Below, piece after piece: positions 7,045 through 12,957 of a stretch of DNA of 12,957 bases. Below the pieces are notes generated by a model. That model did not search any database and was not told the origin of the DNA. It saw only the letters and a program-made list of their open reading frames with translations. How positions within the stretch are numbered: position 1 is the first letter of the stretch; every line of letters starts with the position of its first letter. The stretch covers positions 1 to 12,957 of the forward strand of contig JAEWVF010000058.1 in NCBI GenBank assembly GCA_023459215.1, given 5' to 3'. This DNA is from Chloroflexota bacterium (GTDB taxonomy: Bacteria; Chloroflexota; Anaerolineae; Anaerolineales; Villigracilaceae). Position numbers and translations under genes: made by a program.

Positions 7045-8649
7045 ATGAATCAAACCGACATTCAATACGCAATCACCAGTGGCCGGACCGCGCTGGGCAT
7101 CGAACTTGGCTCGACGCGCATCAAGGCGGTTCTGATCGCGGAAGACCACTCCCCGCTGGCCTCGGGCAGCCACGAGTGGGAAAACCGCTACGAAAACGGC
7201 GTCTGGACTTACAGCCTGGAAGAGGTCTGGGCGGGCTTGCAGGCGGCGTTCCGCAACCTGCGGGCCGAGGTGCAGGCGAAATACAGCATGCCGCTGCAAA
7301 CGGTCGGCGCGCTTGGCTTTAGCGCCATGATGCACGGTTACATGGCTTTCGATAAGGATGGCAACCAACTGGTTCCGTTCCGCACCTGGCGGAACACCAT
7401 CACCGGCCAGGCAGCCGAGCAACTGACGGACCTGTTCGGGTTCAACATCCCCCAGCGCTGGAGCATTGCCCACCTGTACCAGGCCATCCTGAATAAGGAA
7501 ACCCACGTCAAGGATATTGCTCACCTGACCACCCTGGCGGGTTATGTCCACTGGAAGCTGACCGGCCAAAAAGTGCTGGGCGTTGGCGAGGCCTCTGGCA
7601 TGTTCCCGATTGACAGCACAAGCAATGATTTCGATGCGCGAATGTTGGGATTGTTCAATGGGCAGTTGCTCGCCAAGAATGTCCCGTGGAAACTGGAGTC
7701 TATCCTGCCCAAGGTGTTGGTCGCGGGCCAGGCGGCTGGGACGCTCAGCGAAGCGGGGGCCAAACTGCTCGACCCGACCGGCGAACTGAAAGCCGGGATT
7801 CCGCTTTGCCCGCCTGAAGGCGACGCCGGCACCGGGATGGTGGCGACCAACAGCGTTGCCGTCCGCACGGGCAATGTTTCCGCGGGAACCTCGGTTTTTG
7901 CGATGATTGTGCTCGAAAAGGCGCTCTCGAGGCTGTATCCCGAAATCGATATGGTCACTACGCCGACCGGCAAGCCGGTTGCCATGGTTCACAGCAACAA
8001 CTGCACCTCCGACCTGAACGCCTGGATCGAACTGTTCCACGAATTTGCGCAGGCCCTGGGCGCGGAGATCAGCCAATCCCGGCTCTTTGAGATGCTCTAC
8101 CAGCAGGCGCTGCGGGCCGATGCCGATGGCGGCGGGATGCTGGCTTATGCCTATCTTTCCGGGGAGCATATTACCCACCTGGAAGAAGGTCGCCCGCTTT
8201 TTGCGCGCACGCCTGAGAGCCGTTTCAACCTGGCCAATTTCATGCGCACGCACTTGTTCTCTTCGCTGGGCGCATTGAAAATCGGCATGGACATTCTTTT
8301 TGAGCAGGAAAAAGTTCAGCTCGACCAGTTGCTCGGCCATGGCGGATTTTTCAAAACGCCCGAGGTCGGCCAGAAAATCATGGCGGCGGCGATGAATGTG
8401 CCGGTCTCGGTCATGGAAACCGCTGGCGAAGGCGGCGCCTGGGGGATTGCCCTGCTGGCTGCTTACATGTCAAATAAATCTGCAAACGAACCGCTTGAAT
8501 CTTACCTGGCCAAGAAGGTTTTTGCCGCGGAAAAGGGTTCAACCATTACGCCCGATCCGAAAGATGTTGCCGGTTTTGCGGCTTTTATGGAACGCTACAA
8601 GCAAGGCTTGGCGATTGAACGCGCGGCGGTGGATACGCTGAAATCGTAA
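7045..8649 (+). CDS. araB: FGGY-family carbohydrate kinase, probable L-ribulokinase
   Basis: This 534-aa kinase has the two-domain FGGY fold. The first phosphate-binding loop is GIELGSTRIK (18-27), and substrate-side signatures are SAMMHGYMAFD (93-103), FRTWRN (112-117) and GEASGMFPID (181-190). D260 in PEGDAGTGMVATN is the likely catalytic base. GNVSAGTS (276-283) and, near the C-terminus, GEGGAWGIALL belong to the nucleotide-binding half. It most resembles the non-enterobacterial kinases that replace classical AraB in several phyla and are often labelled xylulokinase. Adjacent araD and araA, and the need for a ribulokinase, support L-ribulose as substrate, but xylulose or another ketose cannot be excluded. 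AGGAG at 7035-7039 sets the start. The 90-nt gap before it shows no clear promoter. Confidence 0.85.
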   Translation: MNQTDIQYAITSGRTALGIELGSTRIKAVLIAEDHSPLASGSHEWENRYENGVWTYSLEEVWAGLQAAFRNLRAEVQAKYSMPLQTVGALGFSAMMHGYMAFDKDGNQLVPFRTWRNTITGQAAEQLTDLFGFNIPQRWSIAHLYQAILNKETHVKDIAHLTTLAGYVHWKLTGQKVLGVGEASGMFPIDSTSNDFDARMLGLFNGQLLAKNVPWKLESILPKVLVAGQAAGTLSEAGAKLLDPTGELKAGIPLCPPEGDAGTGMVATNSVAVRTGNVSAGTSVFAMIVLEKALSRLYPEIDMVTTPTGKPVAMVHSNNCTSDLNAWIELFHEFAQALGAEISQSRLFEMLYQQALRADADGGGMLAYAYLSGEHITHLEEGRPLFARTPESRFNLANFMRTHLFSSLGALKIGMDILFEQEKVQLDQLLGHGGFFKTPEVGQKIMAAAMNVPVSVMETAGEGGAWGIALLAAYMSNKSANEPLESYLAKKVFAAEKGSTITPDPKDVAGFAAFMERYKQGLAIERAAVDTLKS

Positions 8650-8692
8650 TTCGATATTTGTTTGTGTTCTGAATTACGAATATCGAATTTTT
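8648..8692 (+). repeat. Intercistronic hairpin at the kinase stop codon
   Basis: Perfect 11-bp arms AATTCGATATT (8648-8658) and AATATCGAATT (8679-8689) enclose a 20-nt loop and are followed by five T in all (8688-8692). The left arm begins inside the kinase stop codon. The stem is AT-rich, so as a terminator it would be weak. It could attenuate, protect the kinase message from 3' decay, or be a remnant of a short interspersed palindrome. The araD ribosome site follows immediately. Confidence 0.55.
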
Positions 8693-8701
8693 GGAGAAAC
8701 C

Positions 8702-9391
8702 ATGCTCGAACAACTCAAAGAACAAGTTTTTCAGGCCAACCTTCAATTACCCAAACACGGATTGGTCACATTTACCTGGGGCAATGTTTCCGGTATCGAC
8801 CGTCAGCAGGGATTGGTGGTCATCAAACCCTCGGGCGTTGCCTACGAAAACATGCAGGCCGCCGATATGGTGGTGGTTGAACTGGGAACCGGCAAAGTGC
8901 TGGATGGAAAATTAAAGCCATCTTCCGATACGCCCACCCATCTCGAACTGTATAAAGCTTTTCCCAATATCGGCGGGGTGGTGCATACCCACAGCCGTTG
9001 GGCAACCAGTTTTGCCCAATCCGGACGCGGAATTGCCGCGCTTGGCACCACCCACGGCGATTATTTTTATGGCGAAATCCCCTGCACCCGCAAGATGACC
9101 AAAGCCGAAATTCAGGGCGAATATGAAAAGGAGACCGGGCTGGTGATCAAGGAAACCTTCCGGGGCCGAGACCCGGATGCCATCCCGGCGGTGCTCGTTT
9201 ACAGCCACGGCCCGTTTGCCTGGGGACGCGATCCGCTGGATGCCGTTCACAATGCGGTCGTGCTGGAGGAAGTCGCGTTTATGAATTTCCATGCCATGCA
9301 GCTTGCGCCGGGCGTCCCGCCCATGCAGCAGGAATTGTTGGACAAACACTATCTCAGGAAGCATGGCGCAAACGCTTATTACGGACAATAA
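8702..9391 (+). CDS. araD: L-ribulose-5-phosphate 4-epimerase
   Basis: This enzyme converts L-ribulose 5-phosphate to D-xylulose 5-phosphate by a metal-dependent retro-aldol mechanism, the last arabinose-specific step. It is a class II aldolase-fold protein of 229 aa, against 231 in E. coli. Expected features are all present: GNVSG (27-31), KPSGV (42-46), SSDTPTHLELY (74-84) with D76, metal ligands H95 and H97 in VHTHS, D120 in THGDYF, and H169 in YSHGPFAWGRDP. The C-terminal KHGANAYYGQ carries the catalytic tyrosine. D76, H95, H97 and D120 keep E. coli numbering. GGAG at 8693-8696 supports the start. The residue set separates it from the related L-fuculose-phosphate aldolase. It lies between the kinase and araA, so the catabolic order is kinase, epimerase, isomerase. 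Confidence 0.96.
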   Translation: MLEQLKEQVFQANLQLPKHGLVTFTWGNVSGIDRQQGLVVIKPSGVAYENMQAADMVVVELGTGKVLDGKLKPSSDTPTHLELYKAFPNIGGVVHTHSRWATSFAQSGRGIAALGTTHGDYFYGEIPCTRKMTKAEIQGEYEKETGLVIKETFRGRDPDAIPAVLVYSHGPFAWGRDPLDAVHNAVVLEEVAFMNFHAMQLAPGVPPMQQELLDKHYLRKHGANAYYGQ

Positions 9392-9397
9392 AATCGT

Positions 9398-9451
9398 TCG
9401 GGAGTTGAGCTTCTCCCGATTTTCGCAAGTCCAACCTCGCCAGACGTTGGA
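9398..9451 (+). promoter_or_regulatory. Two small hairpins between araD and araA
   Basis: The first hairpin pairs TCGGGAG (9398-9404) with CTCCCGA (9413-9419) around 8 nt and is followed by four T, like a weak terminator. The second pairs TCCAAC (9430-9435) with GTTGGA (9446-9451), ending just before the araA ribosome site. They could partly uncouple araA levels from araD, or serve as mRNA processing or protection sites. The stems are short, so this is tentative. Confidence 0.4.
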
Positions 9452-9472
9452 TATTACAAAGGAGAAATAATC

Positions 9473-10987
9473 ATGATTGACCTGAAACAATATGAAATCT
9501 GGTTTGTGACCGGCAGCCAGCACCTATATGGCCCGAAAACGCTTGAGCAGGTTGCCACCCATTCACGCGAAATCGCGGCGGCTTTGGGCGCTTCGGCGCA
9601 TATGCCGGTCAATGTGGTTTTCAAACCCGTCCTGACCACCCCGGAAGCGATCAAGGAACTGTGCCTGGAGGCCAACTCGGCTCCCAACTGCATCGGTCTG
9701 ATTACCTGGATGCACACTTTCTCGCCCGCCAAGATGTGGATTGCCGGGTTGACCTCGCTCAAAAAGCCTTTTGCGCACCTGCACACCCAGTACAACCGTG
9801 AAATCCCGTGGGCCGAGATCGACATGAACTTCATGAACCTGAACCAGGCCGCTCACGGCGACCGCGAGTTCGGTTTCATCGGTTCGCGCCTGCGCCTCGA
9901 GCGCAAGGTTGTCGTCGGTCACTGGCAGGATGATGAAGTCCAGCGTGAGTTGGGCGTTTGGGCGCGGGCCGCTTCGGCCTGGGCCGACTGGCAGGGCGCC
10001 AAGCTGGCCCGCTTCGGCGACAATATGCGCGATGTGGCCGTCACCGAAGGCGACAAGGTCGCGGCGCAGATTCAGTTTGGCTACGATGTCTACGGCTACG
10101 GGGTGGGCGACCTGGTCAAGGCGGTCAACGATGCCAGCAGCGCTGAAATCGACCAGATGATGCAGGCTTACCTCGATGAGTACGATGTCATCCCGGCCCT
10201 GCGGCCCGGCGGCGAGCGCAATACCTCCCTGCGCGAAGGCGCGCGGATCGAGGTTGGGATGCGCAATTTCCTCCAGGCGGGCAACTTCAAAGCCTTCACC
10301 ACCACTTTTGAAGACCTGCATGGCCTGGCGCAGTTGCCCGGCCTGGCCGTCCAGCGTTTGATGCGCGATGGTTACGGCTTCGGCGCGGAGGGCGACTGGA
10401 AAACATCGGCCCTCGTCCGCGCGATGAAGGTCATGGCCGCCGGACTGCCGGGCGGCGTCTCGTTCATGGAAGATTACACCTATCACTTTAGCGCCAGCGG
10501 CGACAAAGTCCTCGGGGCGCACATGCTCGAAATCTGCGAATCGATTGCCAAACCGGGCGCGAAGCCCAAACTGGACATCCTGCCGCTTTCGATTGGCGGC
10601 AAGGCTGATCCCGTCCGCCTGATTTTCGATGCTAATCTTGGCCCGGCCATTGGCGCCTCGATCATGGATTTGGGCCAGCGCTTCCGCATTGTTGCCAACG
10701 TGGTCGATGTCGTCCCGACCGACGCTCCGCTGCCCAAACTGCCGGTGGCGCGCGCCCTGTGGCTGCCTCGCCCGAACCTGAAAGTGGCCGCCGCGGCCTG
10801 GATCTATGCTGGCGGCGCTCACCACACCAGCTTCAGCTATGCTGTGACCGCCGAGCACCTGAAGGATTTCACCTCGATGGCCGGAATTGAATTCATGTTG
10901 ATCGATGAAAAGACTGAGGTCGAGAACTTCAAGGAAAAACTGCGCTGGAACGATTTGTATTACCATTTGGCGAAGGGGCTGGCTTAA
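9473..10987 (+). CDS. araA: L-arabinose isomerase
   Basis: This enzyme interconverts L-arabinose and L-ribulose in the cytoplasm using a divalent metal, usually Mn2+. It is 504 aa, close to the 500 aa of E. coli AraA. The opening EIWFVTGSQHLYG (8-20) is diagnostic of the family, and LITWMHTFSPAKMW (76-89) and LHTQYNREIPW (103-113) are conserved. The four metal ligands are in place: E306 in GAEGDWK, E333 in FMEDYTYHF, H350 in LGAHMLE and H450 in GGAHHTSFSY, all at E. coli numbering. AAAGGAG (9458-9464) gives a strong start. It is the last gene of the operon, followed by a terminator. Its presence is the strongest evidence that the locus acts on L-arabinose. Confidence 0.98.
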   Translation: MIDLKQYEIWFVTGSQHLYGPKTLEQVATHSREIAAALGASAHMPVNVVFKPVLTTPEAIKELCLEANSAPNCIGLITWMHTFSPAKMWIAGLTSLKKPFAHLHTQYNREIPWAEIDMNFMNLNQAAHGDREFGFIGSRLRLERKVVVGHWQDDEVQRELGVWARAASAWADWQGAKLARFGDNMRDVAVTEGDKVAAQIQFGYDVYGYGVGDLVKAVNDASSAEIDQMMQAYLDEYDVIPALRPGGERNTSLREGARIEVGMRNFLQAGNFKAFTTTFEDLHGLAQLPGLAVQRLMRDGYGFGAEGDWKTSALVRAMKVMAAGLPGGVSFMEDYTYHFSASGDKVLGAHMLEICESIAKPGAKPKLDILPLSIGGKADPVRLIFDANLGPAIGASIMDLGQRFRIVANVVDVVPTDAPLPKLPVARALWLPRPNLKVAAAAWIYAGGAHHTSFSYAVTAEHLKDFTSMAGIEFMLIDEKTEVENFKEKLRWNDLYYHLAKGLA

Positions 10988-11006
10988 TCCTTCCCGGCTC
11001 GTTCGC

Positions 11007-11040
11007 AAAACCGCCCGGATGTTCGCACCCGGGCGGTTTT
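11007..11040 (+). terminator. Rho-independent terminator of the arabinose operon
   Basis: A 12-bp perfect stem, AAAACCGCCCGG (11007-11018) with CCGGGCGGTTTT (11029-11040), encloses a 10-nt loop. The GC core is followed by T4 and then ATT. It starts 19 nt after the araA stop. The A-run on the left makes it partly active on the other strand as well. Confidence 0.92.
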
Positions 11041-11103
11041 ATTGTGGGTTGGCGCGGGGTGATTGGCGGTTCGCCGACTCGGCTGGATTAGCCGGATTCC
11101 CGG

Positions 11104-11145
11104 AATCAAAAGTTCGGGCGCATTTTCTCACCCGAACTTTTTGAT
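11104..11145. terminator. Bidirectional terminator for the convergent EamA gene
   Basis: AATCAAAAGTTCGGG (11104-11118) pairs with CCCGAACTTTTTGATT (from 11131) around a 12-nt loop, with one extra T in the right arm. T-runs occur on both strands. It sits 10 nt past the stop of the minus-strand EamA gene, so its main job is probably to end that transcript. The 63 nt between it and the operon terminator show no gene. Confidence 0.8.
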
Positions 11146-11154
11146 TTTAATCTT

Positions 11155-12015
11155 TTAGAGCGCAATCAAGCCGATGGCGATGAGCGCGGCCAGGATGCCA
11201 AAGGATTGGATGCGGTTGATGCGTTCCTTGAGCACCAGCCCGGCCAGCAGAACGGTCATGCCAGGGTAGAGCGAACCGAGCACGGCGGCCACATCCAGCC
11301 GCCCGGCCTGGGCCGAAAGGATATACATCCCATTGGCGCTGATATCCAGCAGGGCATTGGCTGGGACAATCGACCAAACCGGTTTGGGCAGGCGCAGCGA
11401 GGGCCGCGCGAAAAGAGCATACAGCAACAGCATCAGCACCCCGCCAACGCGCGAACCGACCAGCGGCCAGAGGGTGGCTTCCTGGCCGGAACGGTGAATC
11501 AGGATGAAGTACAGCCCGAAGCCAATGCCCGACAGGAAGGGCATGCACAATTCCTGCCAGCCCTTGATGCTCGGACGCAGGCTACCGTTCTCACCGGCTG
11601 AAATGGCCCAGACCGCTGCCAGGGCCAGCAAGAACCCGGCAACGGTGATCCAGCCGGGGAAGCCTTCGCTGAAACTGCCCACCAACACTGGCAGGCTGGC
11701 CGATAACAGGGCCGAAACCGGCGCGGCAATGCTCATCTGGCCTTCCGCCATCGACTTGTACAGGATGATCAGCCCGGCGCTGCCGACCATCCCGGCCAGC
11801 ATGGCAAATCCCCAGCCGGTCAGGCTCATTGCGGCTTCACCTGAGAACCAGGCCGCGGCCAGAACGCCAATCATGCCAATCCACTCAGCGTGGAAAACAA
11901 CTGCCAGGGCGTTGCTGGCGCGGCGCGCGGCCAGGCCGCCGGCAAAATCAGCCGCGCCCCACGAAATTGCCGCGCCGAGGCCATACAGGATGGGTAGCAG
12001 GGAGGTCAGGTTCAT
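11155..12015 (-). CDS. EamA/DMT-family transporter
   Basis: This 286-aa inner-membrane protein is built of two five-helix EamA repeats. Hydrophobic segments lie at about 8-26, 37-57, 67-86, 95-114, 121-140, 156-174, 184-203, 213-232, 241-260 and 270-286. The first repeat opens with AISWGAADFAGGLAARR. The second ends with the typical SLYPGMTVLLAGLVLKERI stretch (248-266), where the PxxTxL...LxE pattern is diagnostic. Members export or import small metabolites, sugars or amino acids; the substrate cannot be read from sequence. The start at 12015 has only a weak AAAGAA-like ribosome site. It converges on araA and has its own terminators, so a role in arabinose metabolism is not shown. Confidence 0.93.
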   Translation of the reverse strand: MNLTSLLPILYGLGAAISWGAADFAGGLAARRASNALAVVFHAEWIGMIGVLAAAWFSGEAAMSLTGWGFAMLAGMVGSAGLIILYKSMAEGQMSIAAPVSALLSASLPVLVGSFSEGFPGWITVAGFLLALAAVWAISAGENGSLRPSIKGWQELCMPFLSGIGFGLYFILIHRSGQEATLWPLVGSRVGGVLMLLLYALFARPSLRLPKPVWSIVPANALLDISANGMYILSAQAGRLDVAAVLGSLYPGMTVLLAGLVLKERINRIQSFGILAALIAIGLIAL

Positions 12016-12035
12016 GATGTTCTTTTCGATTCAAT

Positions 12036-12056
12036 AAAAAAGCCGGTTGCCTGGCT
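12036..12056 (-). terminator. Short terminator on the minus strand downstream of 12220-12891
   Basis: Read on the minus strand, AGCCAGG, CAA, CCGGCT form a stem of six pairs with one bulged A and a 3-nt loop, followed by six T (complement of 12036-12041). It could end the transcript of the membrane-protein gene before the EamA gene. It lies within the likely leader of the EamA gene, so it may instead act as an attenuator. Confidence 0.55.
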
Positions 12057-12092
12057 CGTTTTACCTGACCCGAGTTTGGCATAAGCCAGAAT

Positions 12093-12176
12093 TTGTCATG
12101 TCGAGCGTAGCGAGACATCTGGCTAACGGTGGCTAAGACCTCTCAGTCGCTAAAAAACGCTCCTTCGAGGTGACAA
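12093..12176. repeat. Long imperfect palindromic repeat, copy 2
   Basis: The left arm is 12093-12120 and the right arm 12136-12176. It is the same family and orientation as 1-81: left TTGTCATGTCGAGCG, right ending CTCCTTCGAGGTGACAA. The right arm again has the extra TCAG and TCCT blocks at the same places, plus an A-rich insertion (12152-12157). Sequence in the arms has drifted from copy 1 but pairing is mostly kept. It lies between the EamA gene and the unrecognised membrane protein. Confidence 0.75.
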
Positions 12177-12219
12177 ACAGGCTGGTTTTCCTTATTTCGA
12201 ACTGACGTTACCTAATGGA

Positions 12220-12891
12220 TTAGCCCCACGGTTTCGGCAGTATTTCCCATTTCATCAGGATTTCGATGGCCATCCAGGTAATCAAAACGGATGGGATGGC
12301 GCGGCCCCAGGCTTTGGCCCAGTCCGTGGTTTTCCAGAGCAGGATGAAAATAAATGGGGTTGCCAGTGAACTGGCAATCAGGATGACCCAGGTGAGCCAG
12401 GAATGTACCCCGAAATTCGGGTTGTAGTAGGCGGTCAGTTCGGCCATGTGACCCAGCCAGACGGTCCAGAAGAAGGCCAGGGCAGCGCCGGGCGCGTACC
12501 AGTGCCGGGAATCGTCGGGGGCTTTGTAGAGGCCGAGGGCTTTTTGCACCCAAACGTGAAAATCGCAACGCGAACCGGGCCGCAAGGTCAGGAAAATCGT
12601 CAGTACCAGCACCACGCCCCAGATGGCCGGGGATTCGAACAGTTCACCGGCCCCGCCGGCTTCGCCAATGGCGGCCCACAGGAAGAGACCGGCCAGGCCG
12701 CCCAGGGCGGCATCCTGGGATGGATGCAAGCGGCGCGCAAAAAGTATCAGAGCAATGGCTGCAACGATAAAAATCCAGTAGAAAAGCGATTGCAGATTGG
12801 CGCGGTTGATGGCGCTCATCCAGGCGTGTGAGAAACCAAAATTGAGCAGGACAATCAGGTAAGCCCAAATTCCGGCAGGGATGCGTTTCAT
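12220..12891 (-). CDS. Unrecognised multi-pass membrane protein
   Basis: I do not recognise the family. The protein is 223 aa with about seven hydrophobic segments, near residues 8-25, 37-52, 62-79, 88-104, 135-152, 164-187 and 198-213. It is rich in Trp. Polar spots at likely membrane borders include SHAWMSAINR (21-30), GEAGGAGELFE (76-86) and WLGHMAELTAYYNPNFG (145-161). The third of these could form a conserved site. A soluble-looking stretch (105-131, RPGSRCDFHVWVQKALGLYK and on) is rich in charged residues. The start at 12891 was chosen because AGGAG (complement of 12898-12902) stands 6-7 nt before it. An upstream in-frame ATG at 12948 would add a 19-residue polar leader with no ribosome site visible in the window. 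It is not clearly linked to the ara genes. Confidence 0.75.
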   Translation of the reverse strand: MKRIPAGIWAYLIVLLNFGFSHAWMSAINRANLQSLFYWIFIVAAIALILFARRLHPSQDAALGGLAGLFLWAAIGEAGGAGELFESPAIWGVVLVLTIFLTLRPGSRCDFHVWVQKALGLYKAPDDSRHWYAPGAALAFFWTVWLGHMAELTAYYNPNFGVHSWLTWVILIASSLATPFIFILLWKTTDWAKAWGRAIPSVLITWMAIEILMKWEILPKPWG

Positions 12892-12957
12892 GGCTGGCTC
12901 CTGTGGGTTGTGATGAAAACAGTTTACACGCAAGAGCAAGTCAAACAACCTGTCATC

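Noticed and set aside
7039..7048. GATAACATGA, also present next to the operator at 4173-4182
   Set aside because: Here it is made of the ribosome-site spacer and the start codon of the kinase. No palindrome surrounds it.
7021..8340. Long minus-strand open frame opposite the FGGY kinase
   Set aside because: It is antisense to a clear kinase, its translation has no recognisable motif, and open antisense frames are expected from GC-rich codon use.
9563..11008. Long minus-strand open frame opposite araA
   Set aside because: araA on the plus strand is certain from its metal ligands. The antisense frame has low-complexity composition and no family signature.
12921..12944. Promoter for the last minus-strand gene (TTGACT and TAAACT)
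   Set aside because: The spacer is only 12 bp, too short for a sigma-70 promoter. No alternative -10 at proper spacing is convincing, and the window ends here.

Overview
The window looks like a sugar-catabolism locus from a free-living bacterium of moderately high GC. I would guess an Anaerolineae-type Chloroflexota genome, because the protein sequences and the interspersed TGTCATTTCGAG-type palindromes resemble what I remember from that group. That placement is inference, not proof. The theme is L-arabinose (aldopentose) uptake and breakdown.

Layout, left to right. Positions 1-246 are non-coding: a long imperfect palindromic repeat (1-81), then a leader that may carry a regulator site. Next on the plus strand come the ATPase (247-1770) and permease (1785-2945) of a GguAB-type multiple-monosaccharide ABC importer, closed by a strong terminator (2971-3007). 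A LacI-family repressor (3028-4050) lies on the minus strand. Its promoter overlaps a divergent plus-strand promoter, and a 26-bp operator-like palindrome (4154-4179) lies between and over them. The plus-strand promoter appears to drive a six-gene operon: a UPF0303/HbpS-like protein (4249-4719), a Gfo/Idh/MocA oxidoreductase (4719-5885), an extended SDR of the NAD-epimerase class (5962-6954), an FGGY kinase taken to be L-ribulokinase (7045-8649), L-ribulose-5-phosphate 4-epimerase AraD (8702-9391) and L-arabinose isomerase AraA (9473-10987). A strong terminator follows (11007-11040). On the minus strand are an EamA/DMT transporter (11155-12015) and an unrecognised multi-pass membrane protein (12220-12891). 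A second copy of the palindromic repeat (12093-12176) lies between those two genes.

How it works together: the importer brings arabinose or a related aldose into the cell. AraA isomerises L-arabinose to L-ribulose, the FGGY kinase phosphorylates it, and AraD gives D-xylulose 5-phosphate for the pentose phosphate pathway. The LacI protein probably represses both itself and the operon until sugar is present. Three genes at the front of the operon (UPF0303, Gfo/Idh and SDR) are not needed for the classical AraA-AraB-AraD route. They are the most interesting part of the locus, since they may form an oxidative or epimerising side branch. No periplasmic sugar-binding protein is encoded in the window; it must lie upstream or elsewhere. 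I found no tRNA, rRNA, CRISPR array, transposase or prophage gene.
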